64,000 nucleotides of DNA, from the NCBI GenBank assembly GCA_020832415.1, contig JAFIES010000145.1, positions 1 to 64,000 on the forward strand. Direction: 5' to 3'. This document shows positions 1 to 8,087 of the stretch, in pieces (within the stretch, counting starts at the first letter, position 1; each line of letters opens with the position of its first letter). The notes below the pieces were generated by a model that did no database searches, was not told where the DNA came from, and worked only from the letters and a program-made list of their open reading frames with translations. The translations under genes and the position numbers were made by a program. This DNA is from Balneolaceae bacterium. Lineage in GTDB: Bacteria > Bacteroidota > Rhodothermia > Balneolales > Balneolaceae.

Positions 1-29
1 ATACGTTCAGAGCAGACACCGAAAAATTT

Positions 30-73
30 GGAGGCTAGCCTCCATTCAAATGACATTGACACTGCGTGTCAAT
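30..73. promoter_or_regulatory. Two palindromes upstream of the glycosylase homologue
   Basis: GGAGGCTAGCCTCC (30-43) is a perfect 14-bp palindrome. ATTGACACtgcGTGTCAAT (55-73) is a perfect dyad with 8-bp arms and a 3-bp centre, the size and shape of a TetR-type operator. They lie about 150-190 bp before the first gene; the regulator and the controlled gene are unknown, and the target could lie left of the window. Confidence 0.3.
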
Positions 74-218
74 ATCCATATTGTATCATTAATCTAAACT
101 AATAAACCTAAATATCGGTCAAGCCAATTCAGGGATTGACAGACATTCAGTGTTCATTATTCGATATTCATCATTCTTTCCAGATCTTTATTAATCCTAA
201 CCCACAATCCAACCACAA

Positions 219-1154
219 ATGTCTTCCTGGACGCTGAAATCCATCCCGCCACACGACTGGTTTATCTGCCTCGACGCCAATCCCTATTTTGATCACGAAC
301 ACAATCCCGAAACCATTTTTGAGGAGGGGTTTACACGCCCCATTCCGCTGGATGAGCGCGATATTGTGGCCACGGTTTTTTTCAATGGCGATCCCGAAAA
401 CCCGGAGTTCCATGTGGAAACACCGGAGGATTTGAGTGAAGATGAGATTGAACAGGCCACCCGGGTTCTGGCGCGGATTTTTGGTACAAACATCGATCTG
501 AGACCATTCTACGATATGGCTGCGGGCGACCCAGTTCTTGGGCCAAAAATGACAGAGTTTTATGGCCTCAAGCGGATGTCTCGCGCGAATCTTCTGGAGG
601 ATATGGTGAATCGCATCATCCAGATGCAGCTTTCGCATAAGCCTACTGCTAAGAAGATGGCATTTCGGGTGCGTGAAGCGTATGGCACGCATTTGCAGCA
701 TCAGGGAAAATTGTTGCCAGCATGGCCGCGTCCGTTTCAGCTGGCAAAAGCCGATCCGGCACAGATTCGAAAAATGGGTCCAACACTGCGTAAAGGCGAG
801 TACCTCGTGGGAATTGCCCAGGATATGCTGGCCGGCGAAGTGGATCTGGATTATCTAGACCGGGAAGCATCTCCGCAGGAGTTTTATGATCGCATCTCAA
901 AAATCCGGGGTGTGGGTCCTACTTCCGCACAGGATCTGATGCTTTTCCGGGAACGAACGGATGCCATTTTTCCGAGTAACATCAAAAAAGGAGAAGAGAA
1001 AGGGCTGCGCCGGTGGATCATCATGAGCTATGGCGGGGATCCCTCAGCCACCAGCGAAGAGGATTTTAAACGTATGATTTCGAATTGGAAGGGTTTTGAA
1101 GCGGCCGCGATTGAGTTTCTATTTATTGACTGGATTGTGAGCAGGAAGAAATAG
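219..1154 (+). CDS. AlkA-like / HhH-GPD DNA glycosylase homologue
   Basis: Protein of 311 aa resembling 3-methyladenine DNA glycosylase II (base excision repair, removal of alkylated bases). The C-terminal half carries the helix-hairpin-helix segment KIRGVGPTSAQDLMLF (about 230-245) followed by the place where the family has its catalytic aspartate. Here that stretch reads IFPSNIKKG, so by eye the Asp of the usual P-D-D or P-x-x-D pattern is absent (Ser-Asn instead). The N-terminal ~110 residues are acidic and match the beta-rich N-domain position of AlkA. It is monocistronic and followed by a repeat nest. The fold assignment is fairly secure. Activity as a glycosylase is uncertain because of the missing Asp; it could be a DNA-binding or differently acting member. 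Confidence 0.7.
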   Translation: MSSWTLKSIPPHDWFICLDANPYFDHEHNPETIFEEGFTRPIPLDERDIVATVFFNGDPENPEFHVETPEDLSEDEIEQATRVLARIFGTNIDLRPFYDMAAGDPVLGPKMTEFYGLKRMSRANLLEDMVNRIIQMQLSHKPTAKKMAFRVREAYGTHLQHQGKLLPAWPRPFQLAKADPAQIRKMGPTLRKGEYLVGIAQDMLAGEVDLDYLDREASPQEFYDRISKIRGVGPTSAQDLMLFRERTDAIFPSNIKKGEEKGLRRWIIMSYGGDPSATSEEDFKRMISNWKGFEAAAIEFLFIDWIVSRKK

Positions 1155-1344
1155 GGAGAGGCGTGAGACGGAAAACGGAAAACGTGATTCGGGACCAGAG
1201 ACGGTGCTTAGTAAGGGTTCACCTGTTTATTCACATTACATGGATATAGTTTGATTGGTAATCTTGAAGAGTTGAGAGTTGCATCAGGCTCTACTGGTTT
1301 GATGAGAAAACGATGAAAATATGACCGGAGAACTTTCACCAAGA

Positions 1345-1595
1345 AACAGAACCTTGCAGATTTATTCAAAATCTTTCCCTTCAACACCTCGATTGATTTC
1401 CCGGTTTTGCCGGGTTCCGCGCCTCGGTGTTTTTGTTTTTGCCCTATTGCATCCCCGGGTTTCGCTCCATCATCCATGCGTTGCATGTGTGATCATCGCT
1501 TCACCCGGGCTACCAATGTGTCACTCCTCCGGAGTGATTGGGTTCGATGATTATTCAGAAAAAGAGGTCGCAACGGAAATCATTGAAAAGGCTTG
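1345..1595 (+). repeat. Dispersed repeat family B, copy 1
   Basis: About 250 bp also found in the same orientation at 1890-2142 and 9134-9385. Shared landmarks in order: CCTCGATTGA, CCGGTTTTGCCGG, CGCCTCGG, a long stem-loop CCCCGGGT...ACCCGGG (1453-1509) enclosing ATGCGTTGCATGTGTGATCA, the small hairpin CACTCCtCCGGAGTG (1522-1536), then AGAGGTCG. It is non-coding and looks like a REP/BIME- or MITE-type element. I know no name for it. Confidence 0.6.
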
Positions 1596-1704
1596 GATCT
1601 AAAAAGGTAAAAACGGGAAGTCTTCGAAGCGCTCGGCACAAGCTGTTTTCGCTATTTCGAAAAAGAGGTCGTTGTGAAATTTATTGAAATGGCTTGGCAA
1701 AAAC

Positions 1705-1788
1705 GGCTCCGGCAGGAGCCAAATCGTTGTAGCCCGGGGCAAGATTGGGTTGAAAACGCACAGCGTTTGTTCCCAATCGCAGCCCCGG
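1705..1788. repeat. Hairpin pair between two family-B repeats
   Basis: GGCTCCggcaGGAGCC (1705-1720) is followed by a long stem pairing CCGGGGC (1734-1740) with GCCCCGG (1782-1788), with inner pairs GATTGGG/CCCAATC and AACGC/GCGTT. The flanks (GAAATTTATTGAAATGGCT near 1675) resemble the tail of family B, so this may be a diverged or composite copy. No gene is seen between 1155 and 2239; the whole stretch is repeat material. Confidence 0.45.
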
Positions 1789-1889
1789 AATAAACGAAAC
1801 GTCCAAAAAATCCAGAGGCGAGACAGGCAAAAAAATCAGCCGGCAAATTCGAAGGGATGCGGCATTCATTCAGAACCTTGCACAACGAA

Positions 1890-2142
1890 ATCGAACCCTG
1901 CTAATTTTCTTCTAAATCTTTCCCATTAACCCCTCGATTGAATATTCGGATTTTGCCGGGTTCCACGCCTCGGTGTTTTTGTTTTTGCTCTGATGGTACC
2001 CCGGGTTTCGCTCCATCATCCATGCGTTGCATGTGTGATCATCGCTTCACCCGGGGCTACCAATGTGTCACTCCTCCGGAGTGTTAAAAATAGATGATTA
2101 TTCAGAATAAGAGGTCGTGATGGAAATCAATCATATGGCCTG
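1890..2142 (+). repeat. Dispersed repeat family B, copy 2
   Basis: Same order of landmarks as copy 1: the stem CCCCGGGT (1999-2006) with ACCCGGGG (2049-2056) and the hairpin CACTCCtCCGGAGTG (2069-2083). The tail GATTATTCAGAATAAGAGG matches copy 1 closely. It is in direct orientation to copy 1, about 550 bp away. Confidence 0.6.
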
Positions 2143-2239
2143 AAAACATGAAGGTATCTTAAAAATCTGTTTCACAGCTGCCGTTTGTCCCATTTCACCC
2201 ACTACATTCTCTGTAAACTACTGGGTGAACCCTTTTTAA

Positions 2240-2977
2240 TTATCTGCTGCCACTCTTTAGATGATGCCCGTTTAAATGAATGCCGCATTCCGTTTTTTCG
2301 AGATTTTCCCATCGGCCAGCTCGTGGTGAACCATTTCCATTAGCCGGTGCCGTACAGGGTCTGCATCCGATACTGGGATAACCCTCATCATACAGGCGGT
2401 GGTATGGAATGTCATTTTGATGAATTGTATCCCAAATCATTGAATCGGTCCAGTTTAGCAGCGGGTTTATCTTTATTACGTTATTCAGTGCATCCCGCTC
2501 AATTTTTTGTGCGTTTCTGCGGTGTTCCGTCTGGCTTTTTCTGATACCACTGATCCATGCTTTTTTATCGGATAAATAGCGCTGCAAGGGTAAAACTTTA
2601 CGGATGTGACAACATCTGTCGGGATCCGTTTTCCAGAGATTGTTGCCATAAGCAGCTGCCTGTTCACTCAGTGAGAGTGCTGTGGCTGCGGACTCAATTT
2701 TTTTTCCATATCGCAACTCAAGCTGTTTCCATAGTGCATATGTTTCATCGAATAGAAGATTTGTATCCAGGCAGAAGATCTTCATCGGCAGTTGCAGCTT
2801 GTAAACCATGTGAATGAGAATCACTCCGGAAGCACCAAATCCCGTGCCCAGTGCTATCTCATCGCCAAAATTTTCTACACTCCATATAAGTATCTCTTCA
2901 GCACCGGTATTTTCAAACCGGCTGTTCAGCTGCTCAATCTCATTGTCCGTAAAAAGTGCTGACTCTTTCTTTTCCAT
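2240..2977 (-). CDS. cysH: Phosphoadenylyl-/adenylyl-sulfate reductase (CysH family)
   Basis: 245 aa, the normal size for assimilatory APS/PAPS reductase, which reduces activated sulfate to sulfite with thioredoxin in the cytosol. The PP-loop-type N-terminus GTGFGASGV (44-52) binds the adenylyl group. A Cys-Cys pair (122-123) and CxxC (205-208) are the four cluster ligands of the [4Fe-4S] type, which points to APS rather than PAPS as substrate. ECGIH near the C-terminus (Cys231) is the catalytic cysteine. No other sulfate-assimilation gene is in the window. The start is chosen at the only sensible ATG; a terminator-like hairpin lies just upstream, so expression may be controlled by attenuation. 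Confidence 0.9.
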   Translation of the reverse strand: MEKKESALFTDNEIEQLNSRFENTGAEEILIWSVENFGDEIALGTGFGASGVILIHMVYKLQLPMKIFCLDTNLLFDETYALWKQLELRYGKKIESAATALSLSEQAAAYGNNLWKTDPDRCCHIRKVLPLQRYLSDKKAWISGIRKSQTEHRRNAQKIERDALNNVIKINPLLNWTDSMIWDTIHQNDIPYHRLYDEGYPSIGCRPCTAPANGNGSPRAGRWENLEKTECGIHLNGHHLKSGSR

Positions 2978-2997
2978 AGATGCCGTTTGTTCGTTCC

Positions 2998-3038
2998 AAA
3001 AAAAAACCCGCTAACTTAGATAAAGCAGCGGGTTTTTT
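2998..3038 (-). terminator. Terminator-like hairpin in the cysH leader
   Basis: Read on the minus strand, AAAAAACCCGCT (complement of 3027-3038) pairs with AGCGGGTTTTTT (complement of 3001-3012), loop 14 nt, followed by a run of T. It ends about 20 nt before the cysH ATG. It could simply end transcripts coming from the gamma-glutamyltranspeptidase side, but its closeness to the start codon suits transcription attenuation of cysH. The symmetrical A/T runs make it functional on either strand. Confidence 0.65.
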
Positions 3039-3079
3039 AACATTCATTTCCTGAGAACCGGTTATTCTTCCCGCCAACA

Positions 3080-3095
3080 TTGTATCCGCATACAA
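3080..3095. promoter_or_regulatory. Palindrome in the 660-bp gap upstream of cysH
   Basis: TTGTATccgcATACAA has 6-bp arms. It lies about 105 bp before the cysH start and is a possible operator. The rest of 3039-3498 is AT-rich with no gene that I can support; I looked for a SAM riboswitch core and did not find one. Confidence 0.25.
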
Positions 3096-3498
3096 CACAT
3101 CATCATCTGCTTACAGAAAATGATTGCCGAGTTGATTTGTAAACCTGTGTTCATCAAACTCAAATTGTTTCAGTTCTTGTGGTAAAATAGAAAAAGGGTC
3201 TGCATTCAAAAAAGTTTAGCATGTAATGTCGCATTTTTTTCGTGCTAACTTATAAAAGCTCAGAAAAGCGCTTTTATACCCTTGATTTTTCAGAATCATA
3301 GAAGAATTTCACTGTCTTTCTCAATTTTTCATACGATTCTGATCAGCTTTTTGAGAGCGAATCAACTTCAAAATGAATATAGGCGCACAGTTCAAACCAA
3401 TTTAAAGTAATGATAACAGCCCAAGTGGATTTCGATCTGAGTCATGCGAAACAGAAGCAGCCTGCAAAATCGAAGGGATGGGGTATGAGCTCAAAAAC

Positions 3499-3628
3499 GT
3501 GAGACGTGATTCAGAACGAGAGCTGTGCTTCGTCAGGATTCACCATTTTATTCTCATTACATTGAGATTGTTTAGGTAGCCTTGATGTATCCAAAGATCT
3601 GTTTCACGTTTGCCGTTTGCCGTCTCAC
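3499..3628. repeat. Short inverted-repeat element (family C), intact copy
   Basis: 130 bp bounded by GTGAGACG (3499-3506) and CGTCTCAC (3621-3628), a perfect 8-bp terminal inverted repeat. The interior matches the two halves of the split copy at 1163-2198. Immediately left of it, 3455-3487 (TCGAAGGGATG context) resembles 1840-1868, so more than the element itself is shared between the two regions. Confidence 0.5.
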
Positions 3629-3640
3629 GAACTTAGATCA

Positions 3641-5341
3641 TTAAAAACCCACCGCCTGACCATCTTTTCGTGAATCGGTACCGCCGTGGTAAAAGGTGCC
3701 ATCAAACAGAATCCCCTGGAAACCACCAAACCGTTCGAAACCATATTTCACATCATGACCCATAATCATGAGCTGCCGAACCGTTTCGTAACTAAATCCC
3801 GATTCCAGTTCAGTTGATCCCGTTCCGCCGCCGGAGTGACGAATACGCGGGGCATCGCTCGCCTCCTGGATGTTCATGCCAAAGTCGATCATATTCATAA
3901 TAATCTGAACATGGCCCTGCGGTTGCATATCACCACCGGTGAGCCCGAAACTGATGTACGGCTCGCCATCTTTAGTAACAAAAGCCGGGATAATGGTGTG
4001 AAAAGGGCGCTTCCCGGGAGCATAGGTATTTACGTGGCCATCCTGAAGAGTAAATCCGGTGCCGCGATTTTGCAGCGGAAAACCAAGTCCGGGCGGCACA
4101 ATCAGTGAGCCAAAAAGCCAGGAGTTACTCTGAATCAGCGATATCATATTTCCATCACCATCTGCCACTGTGAGGTAGATGGTGTGATTGTCCATCTCAA
4201 GACCTGGGCCATATGCTTGTACCCGGTCAGACCGAATCAGCCCTCGCCTCTCAGCAGCGTACTCTTTGGAAAGCATCTCATCCACCGGCAGCTCGTTGAA
4301 ATCGGGATCACCTACGTAGGCGGCCAGATCGGCATAGGCCAGTTTTTTTGCTTCGGTGAAGTAGTGAATATGCTCCGGGCTTCCAAACCCGTACTCACCC
4401 AGATCAAACCCTTCCAGGATGTTGAGCATCTGCAATACCGAAATCCCCTGGGTTGATGGCGGTATCTGCCACACATCCACCCCGCGATAGTTTACTGAAA
4501 TGGGATCCACCCACTGCGAACTATGGGCTGCAAGATCATCCATCGAAAGAAAACCGCCCAGATTTTGTATATGCTGCACAATGGCCTCTCCTATCTCTCC
4601 TCTGTAAAACGCATCCCTCCCACCCGATGCAATCTTTTCATAGGTATCTGCCAGATCAGGATTTTTAAACAGTTCCCCGGTTTTTGGAAAGCGCCCCTCC
4701 GCCCGGTAGAGGCGGCTGAATTCACCCAGATCTTCCCAGGCAAAATCATCGGGCAGGCTGTAGGCGTGAATCAGATCGCGTTCAAGGAAATCCATCAGAT
4801 CGGCAATCTCGGGATGCACTGCAATACCTTCGCGAGCGTATCGAATGGTGGGTTCAAGAATTGCATCAAACCCGATGTTTCCGAACTTTTCATGAAGCTC
4901 AAACCAACCATCCACAACACCCGGCACAGTTACCGCATGCGGGCTTGCCGCTGTGATACGCGAAATTCCCTGCTCGCGAAAATAGTCCATTGTTAATCCC
5001 ATCGCAGACTTCCCGCTGGCATTCAGTCCAAAAAGTTTTTCATCATCGGCACTCCAGACTATTGCAAAGAGATCTCCCCCGGGGCCGTTCATCGCGGGAT
5101 CAGCAAACCCTAGAAAAGCATTGGCCGCAATGGCTGCATCCACCACCGAACCGCCCTGCTTCAGAATATCGAGAGCGATCTGTCCGGCAAGCGGATGGTT
5201 GGTCGCCGCCATCCCATTTTTGGCAATCACCTGTGAACGGGTTGAGAAAATCTCTCCTGAAAGGCGATCCTGAGCAAAGGTTTCTTTGGCAAAAAGCAGG
5301 CTGATTAAAAGAAAAACCAAAATCGATATAAAACGTCTCAT
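3641..5341 (-). CDS. ggt: Gamma-glutamyltranspeptidase family protein (exported)
   Basis: 566 aa, the usual length for GGT, an N-terminal-nucleophile hydrolase that transfers or hydrolyses gamma-glutamyl groups of glutathione and related amides in the periplasm. A Sec signal peptide is clear (hydrophobic 5-18, cleavage after ETFAQ, about residue 24). The autoprocessing/nucleophile Thr is T387 in HTIYLTVADGDGN, where the family normally shows T-[TS]-H-x-[ST]-V-x-D; the second and third positions are Ile and Tyr. NGPGGD (85-90) and the glycine-rich LTGGDMQPQGH stretch are typical. It stands alone on the minus strand between two repeat-rich gaps. Substrate cannot be told from sequence; some relatives act on cephalosporins or other amides. 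Confidence 0.85.
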   Translation of the reverse strand: MRRFISILVFLLISLLFAKETFAQDRLSGEIFSTRSQVIAKNGMAATNHPLAGQIALDILKQGGSVVDAAIAANAFLGFADPAMNGPGGDLFAIVWSADDEKLFGLNASGKSAMGLTMDYFREQGISRITAASPHAVTVPGVVDGWFELHEKFGNIGFDAILEPTIRYAREGIAVHPEIADLMDFLERDLIHAYSLPDDFAWEDLGEFSRLYRAEGRFPKTGELFKNPDLADTYEKIASGGRDAFYRGEIGEAIVQHIQNLGGFLSMDDLAAHSSQWVDPISVNYRGVDVWQIPPSTQGISVLQMLNILEGFDLGEYGFGSPEHIHYFTEAKKLAYADLAAYVGDPDFNELPVDEMLSKEYAAERRGLIRSDRVQAYGPGLEMDNHTIYLTVADGDGNMISLIQSNSWLFGSLIVPPGLGFPLQNRGTGFTLQDGHVNTYAPGKRPFHTIIPAFVTKDGEPYISFGLTGGDMQPQGHVQIIMNMIDFGMNIQEASDAPRIRHSGGGTGSTELESGFSYETVRQLMIMGHDVKYGFERFGGFQGILFDGTFYHGGTDSRKDGQAVGF

Positions 5342-5400
5342 AAAAAGTATGTTTGTTTATGGTGAACTAATCGTATTTAGTGTAGCCTATTGTATTGTCA

Positions 5401-5504
5401 ACTTTGAGAATACGGTTATTCTCAAAGTCATCGGATGAGTTTCTTCGAGAACATATGGCACACTGTTAGCTTGGATAGTTTACGTGGTGACTCATCCGAT
5501 GACT
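5401..5504. repeat. Compound inverted repeats
   Basis: ACTTTGAGAATAcggtTATTCTCAAAGT (arms 5401-5412 and 5417-5428) is a perfect 12-bp-arm hairpin. It overlaps the left arm of a second inverted repeat, AGTCATCGGATGAGT (5426-5440) with ACTCATCCGATGACT (5490-5504), perfect over 15 bp and spaced 49 bp. Each 15-mer contains its own dyad (TCATC-G-GATGA). There is no T-run, so it is not an obvious terminator. It lies between ggt and the epimerase gene. Confidence 0.55.
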
Positions 5505-5562
5505 ATACCGACACAGTAAGCGGACCATAAAACGTGGGTTTGATAAGGGTTTTGATTATCCG

Positions 5563-6504
5563 TTACATCCGGAATATTTCGTCCATTTTATCAGCTACAT
5601 TCTGTTTGAGAAACTCTTCCGGTGAAATACCCTCGGGCCGATAAGCCGGTTCTGCAATGCCGTATCCGCTGTAGCCTGCGTTTCGCAGAGCAGCCATAAT
5701 TGCGGGCCAGTTGTTATCTCCTTCAAGATAGTTTACCCGGAAACCCCGCCAAAGGCCTTCATCATCTCGTTTTTGGCGGCTAAACTCTTTGATGTGAATC
5801 ATGGCAATTCTCGGGCCTAAAATGTCAATCCACTGTTCGGGCCATCCCATGTTGACGATGTTTCCAATATCGAAATACCAGCCTACATTGGGCGATTCAA
5901 ACTCATCCACATATCGGGCTGCTTCGAGCGGACTCAGCAAAAAGTGGTTCCACACATTTTCGATAGCGATCGTAACCCCCAGCTCTTCGGCCAGCGGCAC
6001 CATTTTCCGGATCTCTTCCTGCGATCGCCGGTAGGCGTCATCATATGATACATCTGCATTTACAACACCCGGAACCAGTAAAATGACTGAAGCACCATAG
6101 GCATCTGCATCGTAAAGGGCCGTTTCAAGTCCGTCGAGTCCGGCCCGACGAACTTCTGCATCGGGACTGGAAAGCGGCGACGCCCAGTGCGTTGACACAC
6201 AAACACTGGGAATTTCGAGACCGGTTTCGGCTTTGGCAGCCAGTACCTCATCTCTGGACAATCCACTTGCCGGCTCCACGCCATCAAATCCGGCTGTTTT
6301 AAGCATCCTGAACTTTTCACTGATCGAAAAATCATTGCGGTTTGGAAAGGTATCCAGCATGTACCCTTTCTTCAGAGTACCGTTAAAAACCGGCTTTTGT
6401 TTATGCATCATCTTTGGTTTCAATTTCAATGAACCTGCGCCGGCCGCCAGCGCAGCCATTCCGCTGCTTCCTAATTTCAGGAAATCTTTTCTTCTCATGC
6501 TCAT
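5563..6504 (-). CDS. Tat-exported sugar phosphate isomerase/epimerase-family protein
   Basis: TIM-barrel protein of the xylose-isomerase-like/AP-endonuclease-2 superfamily. I start it at the ATG giving MSMRRKDFLK (313 aa), because this places the twin-arginine motif at the N-terminus; a longer frame adds 15 residues without function. Putative metal ligands: Glu in AIENVWNHF, Asp in WYFDIGN, His in MIHIKEF and Glu near the end in IAEPAY. Members of this family isomerise or epimerise free sugars or cleave 3-keto-glycosides when paired with Gfo/Idh/MocA dehydrogenases. Here it follows exactly such a gene (6780-8087), with a MITE-like element in between. A role in 3-keto-sugar processing in the periplasm is an inference. 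Confidence 0.75.
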   Translation of the reverse strand: MSMRRKDFLKLGSSGMAALAAGAGSLKLKPKMMHKQKPVFNGTLKKGYMLDTFPNRNDFSISEKFRMLKTAGFDGVEPASGLSRDEVLAAKAETGLEIPSVCVSTHWASPLSSPDAEVRRAGLDGLETALYDADAYGASVILLVPGVVNADVSYDDAYRRSQEEIRKMVPLAEELGVTIAIENVWNHFLLSPLEAARYVDEFESPNVGWYFDIGNIVNMGWPEQWIDILGPRIAMIHIKEFSRQKRDDEGLWRGFRVNYLEGDNNWPAIMAALRNAGYSGYGIAEPAYRPEGISPEEFLKQNVADKMDEIFRM

Positions 6505-6600
6505 CCGTATTTTTGGGGTTAGGTTGCAGACATTCCTGCCTGTCAACACAGTGCCTTAAAGGTTCTGATGATACCACAAGGTTACTGCATATTTATTTTA

Positions 6601-6773
6601 TTAACGTGAGTTCGCTATAAAACTGAACCCGTCATATTGAGCGCAATTCCGAAGGTGCTTTTTCCGAGGAATGAAGTCGAAATATGAGTTTTCGACTTCG
6701 TCCCTCCTGAAATACGTCGGGACTGCGCTCAAACGGACGATTCTTTTTAAATGTTACATCGAACTCATGTTAA
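6601..6773. mobile_element. MITE-like element (family A), copy 1
   Basis: 173 bp with imperfect terminal inverted repeats AACGTGAGTTCGCTATAA (from 6603) and TTACATCGAACTCATGTT (to 6771). The interior is itself a long imperfect palindrome: GAGCGCAATTCC pairs with GGGACTGCGCTC, and GAAGTCGAAA pairs with TTTCGACTTC. The same interior appears in reverse orientation in copy 2 (20499-20682). It contains no gene and no transposase is nearby, so mobilisation would need help in trans. It sits between two genes of one presumed operon. Confidence 0.7.
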
Positions 6774-6779
6774 ATAGGA

Positions 6780-8087
6780 CTACACAAACGGTGTAATTCC
6801 CGGCATTGCTACTTCGTGCTCAAGCGGGATGGTATCCCAGTCGATACTGTTTGGGCCGAGAATTTGCTGTGAATTCAGTGCTTGCTCCCAGGTAATTCGT
6901 TGCCCTGTGTACGCAGCCATGCGTCCCATAATTCCAGCCATTGTACTGTTTGCCATATAATACCCATCATTCAGATGCACACCTTTACGGATAGCAGCAA
7001 AGAGTTCATCATGCTGGGTTTGGTACATGTTATTTGCTTCGCCGTCGAACTCCCAGTTTCTGCGTCCTTCAATCCTGTGGATGTTTCTGGAAACATCGGC
7101 ACGGCCAATACCATCGGTTCCGTAAATTTCGGCTTTATAGCTGTTCTGGCAATTTGCCTGCTGGCGGCTCATATGAAATCCTTTTGTTCCGTTTTCATAC
7201 TCATAAGTAATGGCAAAGTGGTCGTAAATGTGCCCATATTTTTCATCTGTGCGAACCTGCCGACCACCTGTTCCAACCGCATTTACCGGAACCTGATCAC
7301 CCATTGCCCACGCCATAAAATCGATACTGTGCACTGCCTGTTCTACAATATGATCGCCGGCAATCCAGGTGTAGTACATCCAGTTTCTCAGCTGAAATTC
7401 AGTTTCACTCCAACCTGGTTGTCTGTCACGGAATATAGCGCTGCCTGTGTTGTAGGTGTTGTAGATCGCCCGGATATCACCCACGGCACCATCCAGAATT
7501 CGGTTGTAGAATTCGCGTTTTGGTTCATGGTATCGCCAGCAAAATCCTGAAACGATAGAGAGTTTCTTCTGCTCGGCAATATCTACAGCATCAATAATTC
7601 TGTGATATCCGGGTGCATCAACCGCAACAGGTTTTTCGCAGAATATGTGGAGATCTGCATTTACGGCAGCTTCCAGATGGGCCGGCCGAAATACAGGTGG
7701 TGCAGCAAGAAGAACCACATCAACCCCGGAATCAATAAGTTTTTGATAGGAATCGAACCCAATAAAGCGCCGCTCTTCCGGCACATTGATCTTCTCCGGG
7801 TGCACCATTTTGAGCGTTTCGAGAGAACTTTCAAGCTGATCCGCAAAAATATCAGACATTGCAAAAAGCTCTACATTTTCATCGGCATAAAGAGCCTGAT
7901 TTGCAGCTCCGGTACCACGGCCTCCGCAGCCAATCAACCCCACTTTTAATTTATAGGATGGGTCGATAGCAACCCCTGTAGCAAGTGCAGCCTCCCTTGA
8001 TGTAGAGCATCCGCCAAGGGGTAACATACTGCCGGCAACTGCAAGTGAGGTTAACTTTATGAAGTCTCGTCTGTTTGGTGTTTCCAT
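6780..8087 (-). CDS. Gfo/Idh/MocA oxidoreductase, Tat lipoprotein, EKP type
   Basis: 435 aa. Twin-arginine motif NRRDFIK (5-11) followed by a lipobox ending at Cys27 (PLGGC), so it is exported folded and probably lipid-anchored. Rossmann motif GLIGCGGRGTG (50-60), cofactor-side EKP at 151-153, and the canonical catalytic segment GDHIVEQAVH (244-253). These are the marks of a true NAD(P)-dependent sugar dehydrogenase. Exported members such as Zymomonas glucose-fructose oxidoreductase keep NADP(H) tightly bound. Upstream of the isomerase/epimerase gene in the same direction; divergent from the HAD phosphatase. The substrate is unknown; oxidation of a glycoside or sugar at C3 or C1 is the likely type of reaction. 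Confidence 0.85.
   Translation of the reverse strand: METPNRRDFIKLTSLAVAGSMLPLGGCSTSREAALATGVAIDPSYKLKVGLIGCGGRGTGAANQALYADENVELFAMSDIFADQLESSLETLKMVHPEKINVPEERRFIGFDSYQKLIDSGVDVVLLAAPPVFRPAHLEAAVNADLHIFCEKPVAVDAPGYHRIIDAVDIAEQKKLSIVSGFCWRYHEPKREFYNRILDGAVGDIRAIYNTYNTGSAIFRDRQPGWSETEFQLRNWMYYTWIAGDHIVEQAVHSIDFMAWAMGDQVPVNAVGTGGRQVRTDEKYGHIYDHFAITYEYENGTKGFHMSRQQANCQNSYKAEIYGTDGIGRADVSRNIHRIEGRRNWEFDGEANNMYQTQHDELFAAIRKGVHLNDGYYMANSTMAGIMGRMAAYTGQRITWEQALNSQQILGPNSIDWDTIPLEHEVAMPGITPFV

Larger units (their letters stand above)
1163..2198. repeat. Split copy of a short inverted-repeat element (family C)
   Basis: The left part (1163-1270) starts GTGAGACGG and continues like the intact copy at 3499-3628 (ACGTGATTC, GTGCTT, TTCACC, ATTACAT in the same order). 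The matching right part appears only at 2151-2198 (ATCTGTTTCAC, TGCCGTTTG, TTTCAC). The ~880 bp between them contain two copies of repeat family B and further hairpins. The simplest reading is an element interrupted by other repeats. There is no open reading frame of its own and no transposase nearby. Confidence 0.5.

Noticed and set aside
171-701. Long open frames opposite the glycosylase gene and opposite most catabolic genes
   Set aside because: They run antisense through genes with clear family motifs, have no recognisable domains and no sensible starts.
1321-1929. Reading frames inside the repeats at 1.3-1.9 kb
   Set aside because: They are made of repeat sequence, differ between the repeat copies by frame-changing differences, and show no protein family features.
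3039-3400. A SAM riboswitch upstream of cysH
   Set aside because: I searched the minus strand for the conserved core of the common SAM classes and did not see it; only the terminator-like hairpin is supported.
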